Origin: JAZDLR01 sp964540995
GTDB taxonomy: Bacteria; Patescibacteriota; Patescibacteriia; UBA1558; 2-01-FULL-52-15
Direction: 5' to 3'
Assembly (NCBI GenBank): GCA_964540995.1
Contig: CAZIOU010000015.1
Location: forward strand, 1 to 21,181
Length of the DNA: 21,181 nucleotides
A program made the translations under genes and the position numbers. Below the pieces are notes generated by a model that was not told the origin of the DNA, did not search any database, and worked only from the letters and a program-made list of their open reading frames with translations. This document shows, piece after piece, positions 5,896-13,759 of the stretch (the first letter of the stretch is position 1; every line of letters starts with the position of its first letter).

Positions 5896-6906
5896 ATGCC
5901 CGCATCATCCAAGAAAGTTCGTATCGCTATCAATGGCTTCGGTCGTATTGGCCGGGCTGCATTCAAGATCGCTTTAGAAAACAAACGTTTCCAGATCGTG
6001 GCGATTAATGATTTGACTGACGCCCAGACATTGGCTCATCTGTTACAGAATGATACTGTCTACGGTCGTTATGGCAAGAAAGTAGTAGCCCAAGGCTCTA
6101 ACCTGATGGTAGACAAGACGACCTATCCCGTCATTGCGCAACCTGATCCGACCAAATTACCGTGGAAGAAATATAAAGTAGATGTGGTTTTGGAATGTAC
6201 TGGCCGCTTCGTCGACGGTGATAAGGCCAAAGCGCATCTCAAAGCCGGCGCCAAGAAAGTTATCTTATCGGCTCCTTCCAAGGGCGGAGGAGTCTCGACC
6301 TATTTACTCGGAGTCAATGCTCATAGTTATAAGGACGAAACGATTATTTCCAACGCTTCCTGCACTACCAATTGTATTGCGCCAGTAGCACAAGTGTTGG
6401 AGTCAGTATTTGGAGTTGAGAAAGCGATGATGACGACGATTCATTCGTATACCGCTGATCAGAACCTAATGGATGGTCCACACAAAGATCAACGACGCGC
6501 TCGTGCGGCGGCCGCCAACATTATCCCGACTACGACCGGCGCTGCTATTGCCCTAGGTGAAGTTATCCCTGGACTGCAAGGAATCTTCGATGGCTTAGCG
6601 GTGCGCGTACCGACTATTTGTGGTTCATTGTCTGATTTCACCTTTTTGCTCAAGAAAGACGTGACAATCAAGCAAGTTAACGATGCTTTGATCAAAGCCA
6701 GTAAGTCACCTCGGATGCGTGGTATCATGATGTGTACCGATGAACCGCTGGTGTCGTCGGATATTATCGGTAATCCACACTCATCGATCGTTGATCTGTC
6801 TCTGACCAAAGTTGTCGGCGGTAACTTGGTCAAAATCATTGCCTGGTATGACAATGAATACGGTTATTCCCGTCGTTTAGTAGAAATGATTAATACTATT
6901 GCCTAA
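5896..6906 (+). CDS. gap: Glyceraldehyde-3-phosphate dehydrogenase, type I
   Basis: The enzyme converts glyceraldehyde-3-phosphate, phosphate and NAD+ to 1,3-bisphosphoglycerate in the cytoplasm. The 336-residue length is normal. The N-terminal Rossmann motif INGFGRIGR (12-20) is followed by Asp39 at the end of strand 2 (AINDLTD), which favours NAD. The catalytic motif SNASCTTNC places Cys156 and the base His183 (TIHSYTADQ). The C-terminal WYDNEYGYSRR is also typical. The start lacks a Shine-Dalgarno site but matches the family N-terminus. A 119-residue acidic unknown follows after 5 nt, then cysS, probably one transcript. Confidence 0.97.
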   Translation: MPASSKKVRIAINGFGRIGRAAFKIALENKRFQIVAINDLTDAQTLAHLLQNDTVYGRYGKKVVAQGSNLMVDKTTYPVIAQPDPTKLPWKKYKVDVVLECTGRFVDGDKAKAHLKAGAKKVILSAPSKGGGVSTYLLGVNAHSYKDETIISNASCTTNCIAPVAQVLESVFGVEKAMMTTIHSYTADQNLMDGPHKDQRRARAAAANIIPTTTGAAIALGEVIPGLQGIFDGLAVRVPTICGSLSDFTFLLKKDVTIKQVNDALIKASKSPRMRGIMMCTDEPLVSSDIIGNPHSSIVDLSLTKVVGGNLVKIIAWYDNEYGYSRRLVEMINTIA

Positions 6907-6911
6907 TATTT

Positions 6912-7271
6912 ATGTCAGTTGAAATGATGAATCCTGACACCGAGCTCGTACACGGACTCGGTGATCGTGAAGATGATGTTGAATTTAAACCCGACGATGA
7001 AGGCAAATTTCACTTCGATGAAGCTATCGAAATGTGTGAGAGTTTTGCTGAATTATGTTCGGTGTTGCACGAGAATGAGAACATTAAGACTTTGACTGGT
7101 TCGGCGGTTTCTGGCGACGATACTGCGCATGTCATAGAGCAGATTGCGGCCGCTGCCAATGAAGATGTGTCGATTGATAATGATAAGAAAATTCACGATT
7201 TGATATTGTTATTGCCCGATGTGCCTGGGTTAGTTGACAAAGTGATGACGTTATTGAATCCTGACGAATAG
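6912..7271 (+). CDS. Acidic hypothetical protein, 119 aa
   Basis: I do not recognise it. The protein is very acidic (many Asp/Glu, few basic residues), with a disordered-looking N-terminus and C-terminal helical segments (HVIEQIAAAANEDVSI, IHDLILLLPDVPGLVDKVMTLL). It has no TM segment, no signal and only two Cys. It lies 5 nt after gap and 10 nt before cysS, so it is cotranscribed with both. Its codon use looks like that of its neighbours, which supports a real gene. A partner or regulatory protein is possible, but nothing in the sequence shows a function. Confidence 0.75.
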   Translation: MSVEMMNPDTELVHGLGDREDDVEFKPDDEGKFHFDEAIEMCESFAELCSVLHENENIKTLTGSAVSGDDTAHVIEQIAAAANEDVSIDNDKKIHDLILLLPDVPGLVDKVMTLLNPDE

Positions 7272-7281
7272 AGTAGATACC

Positions 7282-8655
7282 ATGAAGATTTACAATAGCC
7301 TAACGAGAGTTAAGGAAGATTTCTCGCCCTTGCAACCTGGCAAGGTTGGTTTGTATACCTGTGGACCGACGGTTTATGATTATTTGCATATTGGTAATCT
7401 ACGGGCCTATATTACCTGGGATATATTGAAACGTTTACTGATACATCATGGCTTGGCGGTGAAACATATCATGAATATCACTGATGTTGGTCATCTGACC
7501 TCTGATAGTGATGAAGGTGAGGATAAGCTGGAAATTGCCAAATTACGAGAACGCAAAAGTGCTTGGGACGTGGCAGCCGAGTATACGGCTATTTTCAAGC
7601 AAGACATAGCGGCGGTTAATATTGTACCGCCGACACACTACGTGCCAGCTACGGAGACTATTACCGAGCAGATCGCGTTAGCACTCAAGATGGATTCGGC
7701 TGGCTTCTTGTACCGCACCAAAGATGGGATGTATTTTGATACCAGCAAATTTCCTGACTACGGTAAGTTGGCGCAGATCAATAAAGTTGAGCTGCAAGCG
7801 GGCGCGCGTGTCGAGATGAATCCGGAGAAACGCAATGTATCTGATTTCGCTGTGTGGAAATTCAGTCCCGCTGGCAGTCATCGTGATATGGAATGGGAGA
7901 GTCCCTGGGGTAAAGGATTCCCTGGCTGGCATCTAGAATGTTCGGCCATTAGCATGCTCTATCTGGGAGAGACGTTCGATATTCATACCGGCGGCATCGA
8001 TCATCTGACAGTGCATCATCCCAATGAAATGGCGCAGTCAGAATCAGTGACCGGTAAGCCGTTGGCCAAATATTGGATGCACAATGCTTTCCTTAATTTC
8101 GGTGAAGACAAAATGTCCAAATCCAAGGGCACTTTCATCCGTCTCGATGATTTGCGTGAACGCGGCATACCGCCCTTGGCCTATCGTTTCTTCGTATTGC
8201 AGACCCATTATCGCAAAGTATTGCAATTCTCTTGGGAGGCACTGGAAGCTGCCAAGACCGGATTACTGAATTTGATCGATCAGGCTGTGTATTTCCCTGA
8301 TTCGGTTGGTTCCTGTGCTGATTATGATCAGAAATTTATCGAAGCTATTGATGCTGATCTGGCTACGCCGCAGGCGCTGGCGGTGATGATGGAGATGTTG
8401 GGCTCGCGACACTCGGCGGCGCAGAAAATGGGAAGTGTCGAGTTGATGGACAGTATCTTGAGCTTAGGTTTGGTAGAGGAGCGTAAGCGCCGTAGGCAGC
8501 TACCTCAGATTGTGTACCCCTTACTTAATGAACGAGTGAAGGCGCGTGAAGACAAAGATTGGAAACGTTCTGATCGTTTGCGTGAGGAGCTGTCCAAGCT
8601 GGGAGTGGAGATCAAGGATACTGGTGATGGCCAGCAGGCGGTGATGCGGTATTAA
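7282..8655 (+). CDS. cysS: Cysteinyl-tRNA synthetase
   Basis: This class I synthetase charges tRNA-Cys. The 457-residue length is usual. The HIGH-type signature is HIGN (36-39) and the second signature is KMSKS (277-281). The four zinc ligands that select cysteine can be placed at Cys27 (YTCGPTVYD), Cys220 (HLECSA), His245 and Glu249 (HHPNE), matching the E. coli pattern. The C-terminal end (RVKAREDKDWKRSDRLREEL) is the typical anticodon-binding helical region. It is the last gene of the gap transcript; no clear terminator is seen before the next gene at 8697, which has its own TATAAT (8679-8684). Confidence 0.97.
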   Translation: MKIYNSLTRVKEDFSPLQPGKVGLYTCGPTVYDYLHIGNLRAYITWDILKRLLIHHGLAVKHIMNITDVGHLTSDSDEGEDKLEIAKLRERKSAWDVAAEYTAIFKQDIAAVNIVPPTHYVPATETITEQIALALKMDSAGFLYRTKDGMYFDTSKFPDYGKLAQINKVELQAGARVEMNPEKRNVSDFAVWKFSPAGSHRDMEWESPWGKGFPGWHLECSAISMLYLGETFDIHTGGIDHLTVHHPNEMAQSESVTGKPLAKYWMHNAFLNFGEDKMSKSKGTFIRLDDLRERGIPPLAYRFFVLQTHYRKVLQFSWEALEAAKTGLLNLIDQAVYFPDSVGSCADYDQKFIEAIDADLATPQALAVMMEMLGSRHSAAQKMGSVELMDSILSLGLVEERKRRRQLPQIVYPLLNERVKAREDKDWKRSDRLREELSKLGVEIKDTGDGQQAVMRY

Positions 8656-8696
8656 GAGTCAACGAGTTTAGTTGGAAATATAATAGGCGGATAATT

Positions 8697-9485
8697 ATGG
8701 TATCAACTCAATTGAAGCGTTATGAGCTAAAGGGTAAAACTCTTTGGCTTTTTGGTTGTGAACATATTCATACTATTTCTGATGAGACATTTGCATTGTT
8801 AGATAGACGAGTGCGTCAATTTGCACAGCAGCACGAATATAAAGTCATACTAGCCGCGGAAGGTGTTGTCCCCGATGAGCGCTTATCATTGCCTCGGATG
8901 ATCAAGAAATATCGGGAAATGGGATATCTGACTTTTGTCTCTCGCGACCTATCTCGGTCAGTTAGAAGCATCGAAACAACAGAGCAAAAAATTATTTCAC
9001 AGACACTCGCAGCCAAGAAATATCCACCTGAAGCTGTCTTGGTCTGGTTGGTGCTTAATAGTATTGACTGGAGCCGAAATGTTCATACTATTCGTTCGAT
9101 CCGCTCGATCAGACCGGCAATTGATCAACGATTAAAATACTGCGGTCCTTATGGGCGTTCATGGCGGAGTCTGACAGATCGACAGCTAATCCATCAGATC
9201 GATGTACAGATCAAAGCAGGGCTTGGTCGTGGGATACTGAATGATGGTAATCATATCGACCGAGCCCGTGTTCGGCATATAAGCAATCCATTTGGTAGGG
9301 GATATTATGCTCGAGTTGGGAGAATGGTGAACATGCAACGAGAGTTGCTACTGGCCGCTAATATCTACAATATTTTGAGCCATAATCACTGTTTCGTGGT
9401 TGTAGGGCATAATCATGTGCGAGCTATAGATAGGGCCTTGAGACAACGACGAGTGCTAATCGGGTATAAATATTTAGCCACCTAA
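8697..9485 (+). CDS. Possible TraB/Tiki-superfamily protein, 262 aa
   Basis: Two GxxH motifs frame the protein: GCEH at 20-23 after a hydrophobic strand (KTLWLFGCEH) and GHNH at 237-240 after another (FVVVGHNHVRAIDRAL). There is also an internal AAEG. Paired GxxH motifs with a Glu between are the hallmark of the TraB/PrgY/Tiki/haem-uptake superfamily, where the histidines are thought to bind metal. The middle is Arg-rich and helical with a repeated NVHTIRSIRSIRPAI-type stretch. There is no signal peptide or TM segment, so it is probably cytoplasmic, unlike many relatives. AGGCGG precedes ATG 8697. Its stop codon abuts the stop of convergent lysS with no base between. The assignment rests on motifs only. 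Confidence 0.45.
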   Translation: MVSTQLKRYELKGKTLWLFGCEHIHTISDETFALLDRRVRQFAQQHEYKVILAAEGVVPDERLSLPRMIKKYREMGYLTFVSRDLSRSVRSIETTEQKIISQTLAAKKYPPEAVLVWLVLNSIDWSRNVHTIRSIRSIRPAIDQRLKYCGPYGRSWRSLTDRQLIHQIDVQIKAGLGRGILNDGNHIDRARVRHISNPFGRGYYARVGRMVNMQRELLLAANIYNILSHNHCFVVVGHNHVRAIDRALRQRRVLIGYKYLAT

Positions 9486-10808
9486 CTATTTTTCTGATTC
9501 AGATTCAGAAATTCCAGAAGTTGGCTTCATGATAGGGAAGTGGATGATTTCACGAATTGACCAGGTATCAGTAAATAGCATAATGATCCTATCAATGCCA
9601 ATTCCGATGCCACCGGTGGGAGGCATACCGTAGCTTAGCGCTTCGATGAAGTCGGTATCCATCGGATGAGCCTCTTCATTTCCAGCTCTCATTTCCTTTT
9701 GCTCGTTCTCGAAACGCTCCCGTTGTATTATAGGATCGGTGATTTCTGTCCAACCGTCGCAGATTTCTTTTCCGTTAATGTAGAGCTCGAAACGCTCAAC
9801 GTAGCCAGGTGCTGATATCTTTTCTTTGGCGAAAGGTGATACCTCTTTCGGATAATCAATAATCCAAGTTGGATCTATAATTTTTTGTGTCATACTTTCG
9901 AACAGCGCAAAGATAAGTTGCCCCCGTGAAGAAGTACTACTTATTGGGCATTCTAGTTTCGTGCAGATTGCGGCTAGCTCATCATGTGAAATTTGTTCAA
10001 CATCTAAATCAAGTTCTTGATTTATCAGATCAATCATGCGAATTCTTGGCCAGGGCTCCGATGAGAAAAGAGAGTTATTGGTTTCATTCGCGATGAATCT
10101 AAGTAGTTTTTCGGCTCGATCCATTGTGCCTTGATAGTCGGTATACGCTTCGTACCATTCCATCATGGTGAATTCTGGATTGTGGGTCTGATCGACTCCC
10201 TCGTTCCTAAAGTTTTTACCAATTTCGTAAATCTTTTCATAGCCTCCTACTAAAAGCCGTTTAAGGTAAAGTTCGGGAGCGATACGCAGATACATGTCCA
10301 TAGCGTAAGCATTGATACGTGTTTTAAACGGTCGAGCGTTGGTCCCACCGTACAACGGTTGTAACACTGGGGTCTCAACTTCGGTAAATTCTGATTTGTT
10401 TAAGAAAGTTCGTATTAAAGTAATGATTTTGGATCGTTGCTTAAAACGTTCGAAGACGTCTCTATTGACCATCATATCGAGATAACGCTTTCTATATCGA
10501 ATCTCTTTGTCTTGAAGTCCGTAAAAGTTGGCAGGAGGTTGAAGTGCTGCCTTGGTCAGTATAGTTGTGGTAGAAATAAGAACTGATTCCTCGCCAGCTT
10601 TAGTTTTGAATCGTTCCCCGACGACAGATACAATATCACCGAGTGATAGCGATAGAGGTTCTTTGGCCACCAGCTGAATCTTACCGGCTTCATCTTGGAG
10701 TGTATAGAAAGCTAATTTACCGAAATCACGAATAGAAAGAATTCGTCCGGCTATTTCAACGGTTGTTCCAATTGATTCGTTAAGCGCTTGTCGAGTTGTA
10801 AGTCTCAT
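9486..10808 (-). CDS. lysS: Lysyl-tRNA synthetase, class II
   Basis: This class II enzyme charges tRNA-Lys. The 440-residue protein is shorter than the E. coli one (505), mainly because the N-terminus begins almost directly at the OB-fold anticodon-binding domain (TVEIAGRILSIRDFGKLAFY). Motif 2 is visible as FRNEGVDQTHNPEFTMMEWY and motif 3 as GIGIDRIIMLF. ATG 10808 has AGAGG at a good distance. The first 29 nt overlap the end of the upstream nucleotidyltransferase gene, so the two are coupled. It converges on the gene at 8697-9485 with touching stop codons, leaving no room for a terminator. Confidence 0.97.
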   Translation of the reverse strand: MRLTTRQALNESIGTTVEIAGRILSIRDFGKLAFYTLQDEAGKIQLVAKEPLSLSLGDIVSVVGERFKTKAGEESVLISTTTILTKAALQPPANFYGLQDKEIRYRKRYLDMMVNRDVFERFKQRSKIITLIRTFLNKSEFTEVETPVLQPLYGGTNARPFKTRINAYAMDMYLRIAPELYLKRLLVGGYEKIYEIGKNFRNEGVDQTHNPEFTMMEWYEAYTDYQGTMDRAEKLLRFIANETNNSLFSSEPWPRIRMIDLINQELDLDVEQISHDELAAICTKLECPISSTSSRGQLIFALFESMTQKIIDPTWIIDYPKEVSPFAKEKISAPGYVERFELYINGKEICDGWTEITDPIIQRERFENEQKEMRAGNEEAHPMDTDFIEALSYGMPPTGGIGIGIDRIIMLFTDTWSIREIIHFPIMKPTSGISESESEK

Positions 10809-11610
10809 AATGTGCCTCTTGATGTAAAAAGTGAATTAGTTGTTCAACGTCGTGTTGTTTTCGTTGTATAGAGTCTCTCGATTTGGCAATCGCAGTGACA
10901 AGAAATTTATCTTCCTGTCGATAGTCTTGGTAGGTCTGCCACCACGTAAGTCTAACTATTTCGTGATAATACGGTCGATAACTTGATGTCGGCATTATAG
11001 CAAGGGCGTATCGGCCGTCAATCTTGGCTATGAGATCAGACTGCTCAACATAAGCAGTAAACTGTGATTTGAGGTGAATGAAAGTTCGTCTGATGAACGT
11101 GTTAAGCAGTTTGGTGACATAATGAGGGAAATTGTTCAGATGTACTAGGTAGATGCGAGCAATAATCTCCTCAATTGTAAGCGGCCTTTTATCTGCGAAG
11201 ATCTCAGGGAAGCAGTATTGTTCGAGGTAGGTTGCTACGAGTGTACATAGCTTCGAGCGATATATGTCACCACGAAGGAAAGTGTGCGGATTAAGAAGTT
11301 TACTAATATAGAGAAATCCATAACGCATATGTAATGCGTCATCTCGAAGTATATCTAGAGAGATGTGTGCCACGTGGATTTCTGTTCCTTGGAAGAAAAT
11401 CCGCTCATGTCTTCGAAGTTGAGGTACTGCACTATAAATATATAGAAGATCTATATCGCTTTTTCCGGGTCTCCATGTTCCAATAAAAAATGAACCATAA
11501 AGAATAATCGATTGTGGCGATGACCCGACTTGCTTAGTAAATTCTTCAAGCAATGAATGACGGGACCTTTGTACTTGAGAGTCTATTTTGATTGTAGAGG
11601 TTAATAGCAT
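10780..11610 (-). CDS. Nucleotidyltransferase-domain protein, 276 aa
   Basis: The N-terminal third carries the polymerase-beta-like nucleotidyltransferase signature ILYGSFFIGTWRPGKSDIDL: Gly39-Ser40, then Asp52 and Asp54 as metal ligands. In this family the enzyme transfers NMP to a small molecule, RNA or protein. The C-terminal 170 residues are helical and Tyr/His-rich, like the accessory domain of ANT-type and MJ0435-type proteins, but the substrate is not readable. Its start overlaps the SpeD-like stop by one base (TAATG) and its end overlaps lysS by 29 nt. Being between a polyamine-enzyme homologue and LysS could hint at a role in modifying RNA or an amine, which is speculation. Confidence 0.8.
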   Translation of the reverse strand: MLLTSTIKIDSQVQRSRHSLLEEFTKQVGSSPQSIILYGSFFIGTWRPGKSDIDLLYIYSAVPQLRRHERIFFQGTEIHVAHISLDILRDDALHMRYGFLYISKLLNPHTFLRGDIYRSKLCTLVATYLEQYCFPEIFADKRPLTIEEIIARIYLVHLNNFPHYVTKLLNTFIRRTFIHLKSQFTAYVEQSDLIAKIDGRYALAIMPTSSYRPYYHEIVRLTWWQTYQDYRQEDKFLVTAIAKSRDSIQRKQHDVEQLIHFLHQEAHYETYNSTSA

Positions 11611-11972
11611 TAGACGGGTTTGAAAACTATTTCCGAAGCCTTGAAAAAAGTCTTGGTGTAGTCAATGGCAACCTCAGAGGAGAAAGGGGCACAAGTGTAG
11701 ATATCAACGGTAAAGAATGAGGCGTTATCCCAAATGTATACTTGTACGCCTGATTCAGCCCAAATGGCAACCGCTTCAAGTCCAGCGTGTTTAGCGTTGA
11801 ATTTAGTACCAGCAGTCAAATTCTTGACAATAGGTCCGAATAGGATTGTCATTTTTAGCACGTTAGAGAGACCGTAGATGTAGTCACTCAACGATGCTTC
11901 TGAAGGTCTTTGGGTGAATAATCCTTCGATGACGATTCGTTGACGATAGATATGTGGGGCGAGATCTTTCAT
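11610..11972 (-). CDS. SpeD-family (AdoMet decarboxylase-like) protein with altered active site
   Basis: The 120-residue protein aligns with bacterial/archaeal-type S-adenosylmethionine decarboxylase. AVAIWAESGVQVYIWDN followed by FFTVDIYTC matches the family blocks V.VLAESHISIHTWPE and AAVDIFTC. The self-cleavage serine that becomes the pyruvoyl group is Ser74, and Cys94 sits exactly 20 residues later, as in the Thermotoga enzyme (Ser63/Cys83). The residue equivalent to processing His68 is Tyr79, and the ESH motif is ESG. SpeD homologues repurposed as ornithine or arginine decarboxylases have been described in bacteria including candidate phyla, so it may be an active decarboxylase of another substrate or an unprocessed regulator. 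It is the first gene of an operon with a nucleotidyltransferase and lysS. No Shine-Dalgarno site is seen. Confidence 0.7.
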   Translation of the reverse strand: MKDLAPHIYRQRIVIEGLFTQRPSEASLSDYIYGLSNVLKMTILFGPIVKNLTAGTKFNAKHAGLEAVAIWAESGVQVYIWDNASFFTVDIYTCAPFSSEVAIDYTKTFFKASEIVFKPV

Positions 11973-12029
11973 GGAGTTATGATTCTGGAAAAATTTTGTA
12001 ATCTGACACTAGATATCAACATTTTATTT

Positions 12030-12066
12030 GTCGGCTATAATTACCGACGGCCAACTAATTTTGGCT
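12030..12066 (-). repeat. Element similar to 5681-5711 (GTCGG / TTAGCC)
   Basis: The plus strand reads TGTCGGCTATAATTACCGAC (12029-12048), then GGCC, then TTTTGGCTAAC about a helical turn later. At 5676-5711 the same order appears as TGTCGGTTATAATAGCCGTC followed by TAATGGCTAAT. GTCGG (12030-12034) and CCGAC (12044-12048) form an inverted repeat. The element is therefore a second copy of a promoter-proximal sequence lying ahead of two leftward operons. Confidence 0.5.
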
Positions 12067-12114
12067 AACAGTATTTTATATATCTTTAATTATGATTTAA
12101 GAGTGTATATATGC

Positions 12115-12180
12115 GACGGCTGTACAAATAGTAGACGGCTATATTTATACTGATTTTATCAAATGATAATCCAGTGTCAA
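12115..12180 (-). promoter_or_regulatory. Leftward promoter with two tandem AGCCGTC sites
   Basis: On the minus strand TTGACA (12180-12175), a 16-nt spacer and TAAAAT (12158-12153) form a good sigma70 promoter. Twelve bases after the -10 comes AGCCGTC (12140-12134), then 12 bases, then AGCCGTCGC (12121-12113). The same five-part layout with the same spacings is found on the plus strand at 21104-21171. Between the two copies TTGATAAAATCA-type bases also match. It should drive the SpeD-like/nucleotidyltransferase/lysS operon with a leader of roughly 175 nt. Paired heptamers 19 bp apart suggest a repressor operator just downstream of the start site. Confidence 0.7.
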
Positions 12181-12320
12181 TGAATTTTTTTTATTTTTTG
12201 AAAAGATCAAAGCTTCAGACTGGATAAATTTTTCGTATATTTAAAATTCATGACAGTATTATCAAAGTATATAAATAGGTGATGATTTTAACCCAAGTTT
12301 CAGCGCAGAGGAGCGTGATC

Positions 12321-12378
12321 TTGACATTTTTCCCCACTTCGCTATGCTTAAGCCGTCTGTTAATAAATAGACGGCTTA
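12321..12378 (+). promoter_or_regulatory. Promoter and palindromic operator of the three-sensor operon
   Basis: TTGACA (12321-12326), 16 nt, TATGCT (12343-12348) predicts a start near 12355. Directly after the -10 lies TAAGCCGTCT (12349-12358) and its perfect inverse AGACGGCTTA (12369-12378), separated by 10 nt and ending on the A of the start codon. It can act as a DNA operator or as an mRNA hairpin hiding the start. No Shine-Dalgarno site is present. Confidence 0.7.
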
Positions 12379-13064
12379 TGATAAATTCTAATATAATCGC
12401 AGTTAATGCCTTTGTTCTAGAGGCGGTACTCATTATCAACCTTACAGTTGCCCTATTGGTGCTGATCAGAGGTATTAAGGAGTCTGTTTATAGATCATTT
12501 TTTGTCTTTTTACTCCTAGTTTCGGCTTGGGTTTTGATCCGTTTTATTGATAACTGGTATTCTTATGTCAGTCCAAGTGTTTCAATTTGGTCTCAGTTAG
12601 CTATTTTGCCACCATTGTTTATTCCCTTTTTCTTTTTCCGATTCATCAATAGTTTTACCGGCCAATGGGGTAGTGTAGGGTTGCGAGAGAAAGTTATGTT
12701 GCTATTGCCAGCCATCGTTATGACTGGTTTTATTTTTACACCTTATAACGTAGTTTCCTACGATAATAATTTATTCAAGCCGGGTAGCCTTTATATCTGG
12801 TTTAGCATTTATTTCGTCCTATTGGTGACCTACAGTTTAGCCATTCTCTGGCGTCAGAGATATACTATGGCATCATGGCATCGCGCTCAAGCTAATAATA
12901 TTTTCTGGGGCTCTCTGTTAACAGCTCTATTTGGTATTATGTTTTCTTCCATCTTACCTTTATTAGGATTCGATAAATTCTATTACGTCGGAAGCATGTC
13001 GTCTGCTTTCTTTAGTATTTTGATTTTCGTGACCATAACTAAGATGGTTATTTCAAAGGAATAA
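12378..13064 (+). CDS. Stand-alone seven-TM sensor-domain protein 1, 228 aa
   Basis: The protein is nearly all membrane: about seven hydrophobic segments (roughly residues 8-29, 36-55, 68-88, 105-124, 135-155, 173-193, 203-224) with short loops. The C-terminal part, ILPLLGFDKFYYVGSMSSAFFSILIFVTITKM, matches the same region of the histidine kinase at 18049-20901 (LPLLGDYTLIWVGP...), so it corresponds to the 7TM input module (HisKA_7TM type) of such kinases. It stops right after the last TM, with no kinase or other output domain. The start is ATG 12378: this gives the same length as its two paralogues, and the promoter lies between it and the upstream in-frame codon. The next gene starts 1 nt after its stop. 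Confidence 0.85.
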   Translation: MINSNIIAVNAFVLEAVLIINLTVALLVLIRGIKESVYRSFFVFLLLVSAWVLIRFIDNWYSYVSPSVSIWSQLAILPPLFIPFFFFRFINSFTGQWGSVGLREKVMLLLPAIVMTGFIFTPYNVVSYDNNLFKPGSLYIWFSIYFVLLVTYSLAILWRQRYTMASWHRAQANNIFWGSLLTALFGIMFSSILPLLGFDKFYYVGSMSSAFFSILIFVTITKMVISKE

Positions 13065-13065
13065 T

Positions 13066-13758
13066 ATGAATACATTATTTTTGGATTCTCAATTAGTTGC
13101 ACTTGGTCTTGTATCGTTACTCAATCTATCGCTTGGAATCTTTGTCTTCTGTAAAAATTATAAAAGTAGATTAAACAGGATATTTTTATTTCTAGCCTTA
13201 GCAATATCTGCTTGGTGCTTAGCAACCTTTTTTAACACCCTATTCTACAATAATCTACCATTATTTGATTTCTTCGAACGTACAACATTTATTAGCGGCA
13301 TGTTGATTGCTCTTCTATTTTATCTTTTTGCCTCCAATTATCCGTATGAAGAAGTTAGGAACAAACGGTGGTTTATTTGGGTATATAGTTTATTGATATT
13401 TGTGGCAACAATAATAACTTTCTTCACAGATCTTTTCGTAGAATATACTGATAGCATTGAAGGTGTTACTACTACTCATCACAACGGCCTGGTTTACATT
13501 GTGTACTCTATTGTCTTGGTCGTACCATTTTTGCTGGGTCTTATAAATTTGTATAAAAAAATGAAGAAGAGCGATGGTGTCTACCGCAGTCATTTCATTA
13601 CCTTACTCCTGCTGGTTGGCGCATCAATCATTTTAAGTTTCTACTTTGATGTATTCTTAGTTGGTTTGGAGCTCTATCGTTATAATGCAATTGGTCCTTA
13701 TTTCTCGCTACTGTTTATTTTTGCGATTATGCGGATGATTATCAGTAAAGATAAATAA
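13066..13758 (+). CDS. Stand-alone seven-TM sensor-domain protein 2, 230 aa
   Basis: This is a second paralogue of the gene before it, with seven hydrophobic segments, a charged cytoplasmic-looking loop after the second (NYKSRLNR at about 27-34 before TM2) and one after the fifth (KKMKKSDGVYRSHF). The end, YNAIGPYFSLLFIFAIMRMIISKDK, parallels the LPL.G...W.GP...Y block of the kinase-linked copy, and no output domain follows. AAAGGA in the end of the preceding gene supplies a ribosome-binding site, and the genes are separated by one base on each side. It is AT-rich. It probably senses or relays something in the membrane through protein contacts; the ligand is unknown. Confidence 0.85.
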   Translation: MNTLFLDSQLVALGLVSLLNLSLGIFVFCKNYKSRLNRIFLFLALAISAWCLATFFNTLFYNNLPLFDFFERTTFISGMLIALLFYLFASNYPYEEVRNKRWFIWVYSLLIFVATIITFFTDLFVEYTDSIEGVTTTHHNGLVYIVYSIVLVVPFLLGLINLYKKMKKSDGVYRSHFITLLLLVGASIILSFYFDVFLVGLELYRYNAIGPYFSLLFIFAIMRMIISKDK

Positions 13759-13759
13759 G

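Larger units (their letters stand above)
11973..12377. other. Divergent regulatory region, SpeD-like operon / three-sensor operon
   Basis: This 405-nt AT-rich region has no gene that I can support. It holds a leftward promoter with two AGCCGTC sites (12115-12180), an element at 12030-12066 related to 5681-5711, and a rightward promoter with a palindromic AGCCGTC pair (12321-12378). A plus-strand frame running from 12279 into the first sensor gene exists, but the promoter lies inside it, so I do not count that extension as coding. Confidence 0.75.

Noticed and set aside
12279..12377. N-terminal extension of the first 7TM protein from ATG 12279
   Set aside because: A sigma70 promoter (12321-12348) and an operator palindrome lie inside it, and ATG 12378 gives the same length as the two paralogues.
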